Shown in pieces: positions 8,879 through 18,262 of a stretch of DNA of 32,041 nucleotides (positions are counted from its first letter, which is position 1; each line of letters begins with the position of its first letter). Source of the DNA: an uncultured Pirellulaceae bacterium (GTDB lineage: Bacteria; Planctomycetota; Planctomycetia; Pirellulales; Pirellulaceae); contig CAKZVF010000199.1 of assembly GCA_937921995.1 (NCBI GenBank), forward strand, positions 1 to 32,041, written 5' to 3'. The notes below the pieces were generated by a model. That model was not told the DNA's origin. It ran no database searches and saw only the letters and a list, made by a program, of their open reading frames with translations. The translations under genes were made by a program, and so were the position numbers.

Positions 8879-10417
8879 TTATTCGTATTCCCACTTCATG
8901 ACCCACGGATCATCAAGCTCCTTCTGACGGTCTTTCAGTTTGTTCTGGTAGATTTTAAGGATCTCGGCAAACTCTTCTTTCCCCGCCAGATTATAAGCTT
9001 CGTCAGGGTCGGACTGCACATCGTACAGCTCGAATTTCGGACGTTGAATGTATTGCACCACGGTTTTGTTCCCGTAGGGCGCATCAAGCCCCTTTTTATA
9101 TTGAGCCTGCCAACTGGAAGCGATCCAGAGATCCGATGCAAAGGGGTAGTCCAATTTGTGCGCGATGTTCCAAATCAATTTATACTTCGTGTCGCGATAG
9201 ACACGCATAGGGTAGTACATTTGAATCTCGTGGAATGTATGCGATGCAAAGATCGAATCCTGATGCTGCGGATCGCTGTCACCTAAAATCCCCAGCCACG
9301 ACTTCCCGTGCCATGACTTCATACCTTTCTTGGGGCCGCGATTTTCATTGACGTATCGCCCTTGCGATCTCCAGAACTTATCTGGATTGACCCAATTCTT
9401 GGGACCGTTGGTTTCAGAATTCAATTGGCCCGCGAAATCAATCAAAGACGGCGTGATATCAACGTGGCTGATCAGCGCCGAACTTTCCACGCCACGGTTC
9501 TGTTGATACGGGTCGCGCACGACAAAGGGGACTTTCAATCCGCCTTCATACACGGTCGTCTTGCCGCCGGAAAAAGCCATCCCATGATCGGCCGTCACGA
9601 CGATCAAAGTTTTGTCATACACGCCGGCTGCTTTGAGAATTTCGACCAACCTCCCCAATCCGCGATCAACGCGTGCACAGGATTGATAGTACATCGCCAG
9701 TTCCTCGCGCGTTTCAGGTGTATCGCTGAGGAAAGCAGGAATGGGCACCGTCTGAGGATCAAAGACGTTTTCCGGTGAATCAGCGCCGACCGAACGCTTG
9801 GGCGGATTACCGAAAAGGTTCGGCTTCAATTCCAAAGTGGACGATTTTTCGACTCCGCCACTGCGGTGAGGATCTGACGTGGCGAAATACAAAAAGAAGG
9901 GCTTATCATCACTTTGATCCCCAATGAATTCAGCACACGCTTCGGCCATTTCCGTCGGTTTGCGCGGATTCGATTGGATGGTTTGTTCGAAAAAGTAAAC
10001 CTCTTCCGGCGCAACATGGTACTTTCCCACCCGCCCCGTGCGGTACCCAGCGTTGGCCAACACGCGCGGAAGCGACAGCGCGACCACGTTGGGGTAGCTA
10101 TTGAATTTGTGAAAATGATGTTGATGCCCGTACTGACCATTGGCATGATTGTGCAATCCCGACAGCACCACCGATCGACTGGCGCTGCAACTGGCCGTCG
10201 TCGCGAAAGCGTTGCGGAACATCGTGCCATCTTTGGCCAGCGCATCGACGTGGGGACTGCTGGCGATCGAATCACCGTAACACCCCAGCGTCGGGCTTTG
10301 GTCATCGGTGATGAACAGCACGATGTTTTTTTCGGCGGCACTTGCATTCGCATTGGCAAACACCAACGCGGCGGTGAAACCAAATATCAGGCTTTTTATT
10401 AGGCGGAAATTTTGCAT
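8879..10417 (-). CDS. Sulfatase, N-sulfoglucosamine sulfohydrolase (sulfamidase)-like
   Basis: The 512-residue protein begins with a signal peptide (about residues 1-28, ending A-N-A-S-A-A) and is predicted to be exported. It is a type I sulfatase: metal ligands D38-D39 (I-T-D-D-Q), the formylglycine site C77-S-A-S-R81, a G-K-Y-H-V block and a T-A-D-H-G-M metal motif. Outside the common core it resembles the heparan N-sulfatase branch: L-S-G-L-H-N-H-A-N-G-Q-Y-G right after the active site, H-E-I-Q-M-Y-Y-P-M-R late in the protein and a D-P-W-V near the C-terminus. It would therefore hydrolyse N-linked sulfate on glucosamine, or a related sugar sulfate. That substrate is inferred from remembered similarity to the human enzyme. 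The maturation enzyme is not in the window. Confidence 0.92.
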   Translation of the reverse strand: MQNFRLIKSLIFGFTAALVFANANASAAEKNIVLFITDDQSPTLGCYGDSIASSPHVDALAKDGTMFRNAFATTASCSASRSVVLSGLHNHANGQYGHQHHFHKFNSYPNVVALSLPRVLANAGYRTGRVGKYHVAPEEVYFFEQTIQSNPRKPTEMAEACAEFIGDQSDDKPFFLYFATSDPHRSGGVEKSSTLELKPNLFGNPPKRSVGADSPENVFDPQTVPIPAFLSDTPETREELAMYYQSCARVDRGLGRLVEILKAAGVYDKTLIVVTADHGMAFSGGKTTVYEGGLKVPFVVRDPYQQNRGVESSALISHVDITPSLIDFAGQLNSETNGPKNWVNPDKFWRSQGRYVNENRGPKKGMKSWHGKSWLGILGDSDPQHQDSIFASHTFHEIQMYYPMRVYRDTKYKLIWNIAHKLDYPFASDLWIASSWQAQYKKGLDAPYGNKTVVQYIQRPKFELYDVQSDPDEAYNLAGKEEFAEILKIYQNKLKDRQKELDDPWVMKWEYE

Positions 10418-10443
10418 GGGAACTCGCTAAAAATTGAGACCGT

Positions 10444-10449
10444 ATTATA
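10444..10449 (-). promoter_or_regulatory. Possible -10 box for the sulfatase gene
   Basis: Read on the minus strand, these bases are TATAAT, 26 bases upstream of the sulfatase ATG at 10417. No good -35 hexamer lies 16-18 bases further upstream, so the assignment is tentative. Confidence 0.3.
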
Positions 10450-10558
10450 GAGCGATCCCGATGCACAGCAGATTTACCGCCAATCAGGAGACTCCGCGCT
10501 CATCGCCACGATTTTTTGTCAATGGATATAGCATAAGCATATCTGATTGATGGGTTTC

Positions 10559-10634
10559 AACCGCGAATGAACATAAATAAACGTGAATAGAAACCCAGGT
10601 CTTCATTCACGTCCATTAGCGTTCATTTGCGGTT
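10559..10634. repeat. Inverted-repeat element with 30-base arms
   Basis: The left arm at 10559-10588 and the right arm at 10605-10634 are complementary over 30 bases with a few mismatches; both carry the AACCGC and ATGAAC blocks or their complements. The 16-base centre is unpaired. It lies downstream of rseP and could act as its terminator. Confidence 0.85.
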
Positions 10635-10729
10635 TCTTTTCGTTGGCTTTTTCGGCAGTTGCCTCGACCTCGAAGGTTCAAAGCAGTGGCATTCACCTAA
10701 GACTCTCCCAATCACCGCCAATCATCACC

Positions 10730-12832
10730 CTAAAACATTTTGCTAATACGTCCAATGTCCATCGCGACAACAAACAACATCAGCCCGATAATAAAGACAA
10801 ACCCGAACAACATCAAAAGGTTCTGCACTTGCGGTGTAACCGGACGACGAAATAGCCCTTCATAAGCCAAAAACATCATGTGGCCTCCATCGAGCACCGG
10901 AATTGGCAGGAAGTTCACCACGGCGAGATTAGCGCTTAACAGCGTCAAGAATAGCAACAAACGCGAAGTCCCTTGCGACGCTTCGGAGGTCGCAACCACG
11001 GCAATGGTACCAGGGCCACCCAGATTCTTGGGCGAAACTTTGCCTGTGATCAGTTTTTTCAAAAACGTCAGCACTTTCATACTGTCGTTTTTGACTTGCG
11101 TTGCCCCCAAAGCAAAAGCATCACTCCAAGTTTTGGCTTGATAGTGATCTTCTTTAATGGTCAACGCAATGCCGCGCTTCTCAGAGTAATATTTATCCGA
11201 CGCAAACGACGACAACTCAATCGACTTCTCCTCCATTTTGCGAACGACCACCAAGCGAACTTTTGTTCCCGGTGCAAATGTCTGAGCACGATCCACCAGT
11301 TCGGCGACGTTGGCGTCACCGTCAACGACGTCGATCACTTCGCCATCGAGACCGGGATTATCTTTCTTCTGATCATCGGTCAGCAAAAATTCGAATTTGC
11401 TAATCTCGTCGCCGACCTGCAAACCCGATTCGGCCGCTGGCGTGTCGGGTTCGATCGTTTCGATCACGTTGGTGTAAGCGATCGCGATTCCCAGCGCGTC
11501 GGCAGCGACCACTTGAAACGCCGCCGGACTAGAGACCACATTGGGAACGACCGGTTTAACGTTGATTGCTTGTTCTTCACCGTCCCGTTTAATGGTCAGT
11601 TCCACCGTTTGTTCGGATCGCGCGGACTTGATCAGTTGTTTATTGAAGACCAACAGATCACCGCGCGGTTTCCCGTCGACCTTGATGATCTCATCGCCCA
11701 CTTTCAGGCCCGCTGCGACCGCCGGAGACTCTTTTTGGATTGCCGTGATCGCACCCCAAGTCAATCCGAAACCAAACCTTCGAAACGGATTGGGTTGCAC
11801 TTCAGTCGAAATTCTTTCGGTCTGGCCAGCTTCGGTTTCTCTCTCCAAGACGAACGTGGCGACCTTGTCCGCGTCCTTCATCAGCACGCGTCGCAAGTCG
11901 ATATCGTTTTCTATTTTTTTTCCGTTAACTTCGACGACACGGTCTTTGGGTTTAAATTCCGGTCGTGCATCAAAAGCAGTGTTTCCTTCGATCGCTCCCG
12001 GTTCTCCGATGACAGGTTCCATTCGAGCCCCCGAACCGATGAACGCCAAATCGGGTGCTTGCCGGACGACGCCTTTACGTGGAGTGATTTGAATAATCGA
12101 AGTTGCCGATTGACCCGGGCGTTGCACTTCAAATTCGACCGGCTGATCATCACCATTGAAGATGATTTTTTCAGACATATCGTTTTGCGTGAAGTAGTTT
12201 CCTTCCACCGCGTGTTCGCCAATGCGTTTGATGTCGGCACCGACCAAGTTATTTTCCCAAGCCGGTCCTCCGCCAATGACGGTCCCGATGGACGGCGGTT
12301 GATAGTTGACGCCCGCTTTGAACGCCAATGCCGCAAACAGAATCGCAAACGCCAGATTAAAAATCACGCCCGCGGAAATAATCATCATGCGCTGAATGAC
12401 GGATTTGGCCAGGTAGCTGCGCGGATCCATTTTGTCTCGATCAATCAGACCGGCAGACATCGCTTCGCTGACGTCTTCACCGTCGGCCATGGATCGTTTG
12501 ATTTCCTCTTCCATGTTCGCGGGATTGTCGTCCTGGCCCAGCATCTTCACATAGCCACCAAAGGGCATAATGCCGATCCCGTATTCCGTTTCGCCCCACT
12601 GATACTTCACCAGCGATTTCGGAATGATGACGCGATCGCCGATCTTGATGTCGAAGGCATCGAAACCAACGTAGAATTTATCGCACTTCACGCCGCACAT
12701 CTTGGCCACCAAAAAGTGCCCCAGCTCGTGGACGAAAATGACGGCACCAAGCCCCATCACCATCTGAAAAATCGCCCAGTACGAGGATGGGTTGGCCCAG
12801 AAACTGTCGGCTAATATCACGCAGTGATCCAC
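10730..12832 (-). CDS. rseP: Site-2 membrane metalloprotease RseP (M50), extended PDZ region
   Basis: This integral-membrane zinc protease cleaves membrane-spanning substrates such as anti-sigma factors after a first cut by another protease. The zinc motif H-E-L-G-H is near residues 35-39 and the third ligand motif P-V-L-D-G-G near 645-650, followed by the last membrane segments. I choose the GTG at 12832 as the start: AGGAG lies 8 bases upstream, and the frame overlaps the end of dxr by 16 bases. The ATG at 12856 lacks such a site. The protein has about 700 residues, against about 450 for E. coli RseP; the extra length is between the two active-site motifs and contains at least two clear PDZ-like stretches (A-A-G-L-K-V-G-D-E-I and A-E-S-G-L-Q-V-G-D-E-I) and two weaker ones. 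Co-transcribed with dxr. Confidence 0.95.
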   Translation of the reverse strand: MDHCVILADSFWANPSSYWAIFQMVMGLGAVIFVHELGHFLVAKMCGVKCDKFYVGFDAFDIKIGDRVIIPKSLVKYQWGETEYGIGIMPFGGYVKMLGQDDNPANMEEEIKRSMADGEDVSEAMSAGLIDRDKMDPRSYLAKSVIQRMMIISAGVIFNLAFAILFAALAFKAGVNYQPPSIGTVIGGGPAWENNLVGADIKRIGEHAVEGNYFTQNDMSEKIIFNGDDQPVEFEVQRPGQSATSIIQITPRKGVVRQAPDLAFIGSGARMEPVIGEPGAIEGNTAFDARPEFKPKDRVVEVNGKKIENDIDLRRVLMKDADKVATFVLERETEAGQTERISTEVQPNPFRRFGFGLTWGAITAIQKESPAVAAGLKVGDEIIKVDGKPRGDLLVFNKQLIKSARSEQTVELTIKRDGEEQAINVKPVVPNVVSSPAAFQVVAADALGIAIAYTNVIETIEPDTPAAESGLQVGDEISKFEFLLTDDQKKDNPGLDGEVIDVVDGDANVAELVDRAQTFAPGTKVRLVVVRKMEEKSIELSSFASDKYYSEKRGIALTIKEDHYQAKTWSDAFALGATQVKNDSMKVLTFLKKLITGKVSPKNLGGPGTIAVVATSEASQGTSRLLLFLTLLSANLAVVNFLPIPVLDGGHMMFLAYEGLFRRPVTPQVQNLLMLFGFVFIIGLMLFVVAMDIGRISKMF

Positions 12833-13965
12833 TTCGTTATCTCCTGTCTCGCCCAACGGTCGGCGGCCACAAGCTGCTCGAAGGTGGGATGAGATTCAAA
12901 ATTATGTTGTTCTAAAACTTCGCGGCAGGCGCTGACGATGTCGGTGAAGGACAGCTTCCGATCAAGGAACGCCTCGACCGCAGCTTCATTGGCCGCGTTG
13001 ACGACCGCTCCCGAAGAACCGCCGACGCGCGCGACTTCGAAACCCAACTCTAACGCCGGGAAGCGATCGAAATCGGGAGGTTGAAAATCAAATTGTTGGG
13101 CGACCGAAAAATCGAAATCGACCGCTGGCCCCGCGACGCGGTCGGGCCACGTCAGCGCGTACTGGATCGGCAACCGCATATCGGGGGGACTCATTTGAGC
13201 CATCGTCGAATTATCGGCAAAGGTCACCATCGAATGAATCAACGACTGCCGATGGATGACGACCTCGATCTGGTCCGGCGAAATATCGAACAGCCATTTC
13301 GCTTCGATGATCTCCAGCGCCTTGTTCATCATGGTCGCCGAATCAACGGAGATCTTACGTCCCATCTCCCAAGTCGGATGGTTGAGCGCCTGTTCGACGG
13401 TGACGCCGTGCATCTCGTCGGCCCGGAACTCGAGAAAGGGACCTCCGGACGCCGTCAGCAGGATTTTCTTGACCTCGGAACGTTTGCCCGATCCGATGGC
13501 TTGAAAGATCGCCGAATGTTCGCTGTCCACAGGTAGAATTTCTGAACCACTGGCGGCTGCGGCGGCGGTGATCAAGTGTCCGCCGACGACTAAAGTTTCT
13601 TTGTTGGCCAAAGCCAGCCGTTTGCCGCATTGGACGGCCGCCAAAGCGCTTTCCAAACCGGCGAAACCTACAATCGAGGCCAGCACCGTATCCACCTCTT
13701 CGTGGCAAGCGATGGTTTTCAAATGCTCCGCGCCGATTAATACTTCCGCAGAGGTTTGAAAATCGAATTTGGCCGCGGAGGAGGGGTCGACGGCAACCAC
13801 GTAGTTGGGTTTGAACTCCTGTGCCTGTTGAACCAGCAGATCCAACTGGGATCGTCCGCTGATCGCAAACACCTCCAAACCGTCGATCGCGCGGACGACG
13901 TCCAGGGCACTGCGACCGACGCTGCCGGTGGCTCCTAAGATTGCGATGCGTTGTGGTTGGGTCAT
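12817..13965 (-). CDS. dxr: 1-deoxy-D-xylulose 5-phosphate reductoisomerase
   Basis: The enzyme converts 1-deoxy-D-xylulose 5-phosphate to 2-C-methyl-D-erythritol 4-phosphate with NADPH, the committed step of the MEP isoprenoid pathway in the cytoplasm. The 382 residues are the usual length. Marks are the NADPH-binding G-A-T-G-S-V-G at residues 11-17, the metal and substrate motif L-P-V-D-S-E-H-S-A-I-F-Q near residue 145, L-T-A-S-G-G-P-F just after it, and M-N-K-A-L-E-I-I-E-A-K. The last codons overlap the rseP start (the chain ends W-I-T-A at a TGA), so the two are translated from one message. The dxr-rseP order is common in bacteria. Its TGA stop also shows that UGA is a normal stop codon in this genome. 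Confidence 0.98.
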   Translation of the reverse strand: MTQPQRIAILGATGSVGRSALDVVRAIDGLEVFAISGRSQLDLLVQQAQEFKPNYVVAVDPSSAAKFDFQTSAEVLIGAEHLKTIACHEEVDTVLASIVGFAGLESALAAVQCGKRLALANKETLVVGGHLITAAAAASGSEILPVDSEHSAIFQAIGSGKRSEVKKILLTASGGPFLEFRADEMHGVTVEQALNHPTWEMGRKISVDSATMMNKALEIIEAKWLFDISPDQIEVVIHRQSLIHSMVTFADNSTMAQMSPPDMRLPIQYALTWPDRVAGPAVDFDFSVAQQFDFQPPDFDRFPALELGFEVARVGGSSGAVVNAANEAAVEAFLDRKLSFTDIVSACREVLEQHNFESHPTFEQLVAADRWARQEITKWITA

Positions 13966-14277
13966 GGAATAAGGAATGCAAATTTACTCTGATGACGTCA
14001 GAATCCTTGACTGACAGAATCAACAAAGTGTGCAAAAAAATAAATACTGCCAAGCAGCATGGGGCAAATTTACCGGTGACAGCCACACCGAAAGCAATAG
14101 AATATCACGCTTAAGGCAATTTCGACGGGATTTCGATGCCGCCAACCATACTTAAAAGGGTTTTTAGCGCGTCGGCATTCTAAATTCCGCCCGTAATAGC
14201 CACAAGACGAACACGGACGGGCCTGTGATTAACACAATTAACTCATCAGAGGACAACAATGCCGATCTCACCGCGTC

Positions 14278-14323
14278 AAAATGTGATCGACGGCATCTGC
14301 CATGTTGGTTAACCTCACATTTT
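14278..14323. promoter_or_regulatory. Spaced 9-base inverted repeat upstream of ftsH
   Basis: AAAATGTGA at 14278-14286 and its exact complement TCACATTTT at 14315-14323 are separated by 28 bases. The TGTGA half-site spacing does not match a single dimer site, so this may be a looping operator, a hairpin in the ftsH leader or chance. It sits 170-215 bases before the ftsH start. Confidence 0.4.
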
Positions 14324-14328
14324 GCGGA

Positions 14329-14337
14329 TTATCCACA
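14329..14337 (+). promoter_or_regulatory. Consensus DnaA box
   Basis: TTATCCACA matches the strict DnaA-binding consensus. It is a single box, about 155 bases upstream of ftsH. No cluster or AT-rich unwinding region accompanies it, so this is not an origin by itself. Regulation of ftsH by DnaA would be an inference; chance occurrence is quite possible. Confidence 0.4.
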
Positions 14338-14491
14338 TAACCAGAATCTCATCTGAGACACAAAACGGCATGGTTTCGGTTTCGGCGATGGCTGCCATCG
14401 ACGGGTAATTAAGATCGAATGATCGCCGCACCGGCCAGAAGCACTCCCCGAACTTGCAAATCCCACTCGACGACTCGAATAAGGCTATTTG

Positions 14492-16546
<2,055 letters not shown>

Positions 16547-16561
16547 ATCATTGCCCAAACC

Positions 16562-16637
16562 CGTAGGGCCGCTTCCTACCGGCCGATTTTGGTTTAAGGT
16601 AATCCGTAAAGCACGGCCGGTGCGAACCGGCCCTACC
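16562..16637. repeat. GC-rich inverted-repeat element after ftsH
   Basis: Arms of 24 bases at 16562-16585 and 16614-16637 are complementary with a few mismatches (GTAGGGCCG at one end, CGGCCCTAC-like at the other). The element fills most of the 93-base gap between the convergent ftsH and hydrolase genes and ends 2 bases before the hydrolase stop codon. It may work as a two-way terminator. Confidence 0.85.
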
Positions 16638-16639
16638 GG

Positions 16640-17401
16640 CTACCGACACCACTGCAGCGCCCATGCGGCGATGAGGTTGGTGACTTCCTCGATGTCCTCT
16701 TTGCGGTTAACCAATAAGTGATCCGAACCGTTGAGTGTCACCAACGACTTCGGGCCGCCGGTCGATTGAAACAACTTCAGCGCGTGGCTGTAGTCGACCG
16801 TTTTATCTGCCGGCGAATGAAGAATGAGATGCGGCTTCTGCAATCCGGTTACTGATGCATGCAGATCATACGAACGCAGCGTATCCAACATCTGCATTTT
16901 TATGGTGTGAGTGATTCCGCCGATCACGACGTCCCCAACGCCTTCGGTTTCAATCTTTGGGTTCAATCCGACCAGCACATCGGCCAGATGAAATGTATCC
17001 GAAGGAGACGCAAGCGTTACGACAGCTGGAATCAAATCCAAATGCACGGCCAACGACATCGCTGCGGCCCCGCCAAGCGAATGGCCGATCACAAAATCCA
17101 CTCGCCCTGTTTGCTCGACCATCCAATGCACCGCCGCATCGAGGTCTTGAATATTCGTTTGAAAGTTCGTTTCTGAAAAATCGCCTTTGCTTCCCCCCAG
17201 CCCCGTAAAATCAAAACGCAGCACCGCAATCCCCGCCTCCGCGAGGGCACGGCTGATCTTGACAGACGCTTTGAGGTCTTTGGTGCAGGTAAAACAATGA
17301 GCCCACACGGCCGTTAAACGAGTCTCGCCTTCGGGACGCTCAATGATGCCGGCTAATGAGAGGCCGCTGTGGTTTTCAAATGTGATGCGCTCGGTGGGCA
17401 T
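16640..17401 (-). CDS. Alpha/beta hydrolase
   Basis: The 253-residue protein has the nucleophile elbow G-H-S-L-G-G with Ser108, an oxyanion-region A-H-C-F-T-C-T near residues 34-40, an acid-site candidate in S-P-A-D-K-T-V and a catalytic His candidate in G-S-D-H-L-L near residue 228. There is no signal peptide, so it should be cytoplasmic. The catalytic triad is therefore complete by inspection; the ester or other substrate is unknown. The start is 2 bases downstream of the BshB1-like gene's stop, which argues for one operon. Related hydrolases can be fused to an OsmC domain, which is absent here. Confidence 0.88.
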   Translation of the reverse strand: MPTERITFENHSGLSLAGIIERPEGETRLTAVWAHCFTCTKDLKASVKISRALAEAGIAVLRFDFTGLGGSKGDFSETNFQTNIQDLDAAVHWMVEQTGRVDFVIGHSLGGAAAMSLAVHLDLIPAVVTLASPSDTFHLADVLVGLNPKIETEGVGDVVIGGITHTIKMQMLDTLRSYDLHASVTGLQKPHLILHSPADKTVDYSHALKLFQSTGGPKSLVTLNGSDHLLVNRKEDIEEVTNLIAAWALQWCR

Positions 17402-17403
17402 GG

Positions 17404-18123
17404 TTACTTCAATTGTAAAGTTTGGAACAAATCGGTCGAACCAATCGCTTTGGTCGACGTGAAGGATTCTCCGTATTCAAAACCAGCCATAATGCCGCGC
17501 AGTTTTGCGATGGCTTCGACCTTTTCAAATACATAAGCCTTCTCCGGTGGAAACTGAGTCGCATAACAACGTACGGCAGCTAACTTCTTTTCAAATGTGG
17601 CAGAAATGTCTTGAACGAATTGTAGCTCACCGATTCCGCCGGCCCCCGCTTCCATCATCAGCGGATAATACAACAGTCGCGAAACGGTGTGTACAGGCAA
17701 TCCGTCAAAATGATCGTCCCATTTACATAGCCGCGCATAAAACACCGCCGCGTCGGTGATCTGCATGGCTTGCCAGTGATCGGGCGATGCCATCGGCGTC
17801 TTACCGCCCAACCCCAACACCAGTTTCGGCCGATAACGTCGGAACTCGATCGCCAACGCCACCCGAGCTTCGAACGAATCAAACAATCGGCGGTTGGGAA
17901 GATCCAGAATAATACGTTTGGTAATCCCCAACACGTCGGCCGCCGCATGCGCTTCGGCAATACGCACCTCAGGCGACGGCGATCCAGGCGTCGGTTCGCC
18001 ATCGGTCAGGTCGATGATCCCGACGGACAAACCTGACGCGGCCAAGGCTGCCAGCGTACCGCCGCAACCTATTTCGCAATCGTCCGGATGAGCTCCCACT
18101 GCGATGACGTCGAGAGTTTCCAT
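17404..18123 (-). CDS. bshB1: LmbE-family deacetylase, BshB1-like
   Basis: The start is the ATG at 18123 (239 residues), preceded by GGA about 8 bases upstream. The longer frame from 18198 adds a cysteine-rich stretch that runs through the repeat element and has no family match. Zinc ligands are H12-P-D-D15 in the family's A-H-P-D-D motif and H116 in S-P-D-H-W. The C-terminal E-Y-G-E-S-F-T-S followed by D-L-F resembles BshB1, which removes acetate from N-acetylglucosaminyl malate in bacillithiol synthesis. A different N-acetylglucosamine-type substrate in this family is the main alternative. BshA and BshC are not in the window, so the pathway is not demonstrated. Confidence 0.75.
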   Translation of the reverse strand: METLDVIAVGAHPDDCEIGCGGTLAALAASGLSVGIIDLTDGEPTPGSPSPEVRIAEAHAAADVLGITKRIILDLPNRRLFDSFEARVALAIEFRRYRPKLVLGLGGKTPMASPDHWQAMQITDAAVFYARLCKWDDHFDGLPVHTVSRLLYYPLMMEAGAGGIGELQFVQDISATFEKKLAAVRCYATQFPPEKAYVFEKVEAIAKLRGIMAGFEYGESFTSTKAIGSTDLFQTLQLK

Positions 18124-18151
18124 ATTTTTTCCGTTATACCATGAGCAGACA

Positions 18152-18243
18152 AAAATATTCCAAAGCTGTGTCGTGCCACAGCACTCCAAATGGGGCACTC
18201 CGAATTTGGAGTGCGGTAGTCTTGTACCGCTTTGGAATATTTT
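18152..18243. repeat. Compound inverted-repeat element upstream of the bshB1-like gene
   Basis: The outer arms at 18152-18166 and 18229-18243 are perfect 15-base complements (AAAATATTCCAAAGC). An inner pair, GCACTCCAAAT at 18181-18191 and ATTTGGAGTGC at 18204-18214, is also perfect. It fills the gap between the large secreted-protein gene and the bshB1-like gene, so it could separate their transcription. Confidence 0.88.
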
Positions 18244-18262
18244 AGTTTAACTTGAGAAAATT

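Larger units (their letters stand above)
10418..10729. other. Intergenic region between sulfatase and rseP
   Basis: This 312-base gap contains a possible sulfatase promoter element near 10444 and an inverted-repeat element at 10559-10634. I see no gene in it. Confidence 0.7.
13966..14491. other. Divergent regulatory region between dxr and ftsH
   Basis: This 526-base gap lies between two divergent genes and must hold promoters for both. It contains a spaced inverted repeat (AAAATGTGA at 14278-14286, TCACATTTT at 14315-14323) and a consensus DnaA box at 14329-14337. Short frames cross the region but none shows protein-like character, and I see no tRNA or other RNA gene. Confidence 0.65.

Noticed and set aside
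10973..12814. A 613-codon open frame on the plus strand opposite rseP
   Set aside because: The translation is full of His, Arg, Phe and Asp runs typical of an antisense shadow. rseP on the other strand has clear motifs throughout.
14329..14337. Replication origin
   Set aside because: There is only one DnaA box and no cluster, AT-rich unwinding region or dnaA/dnaN neighbour.
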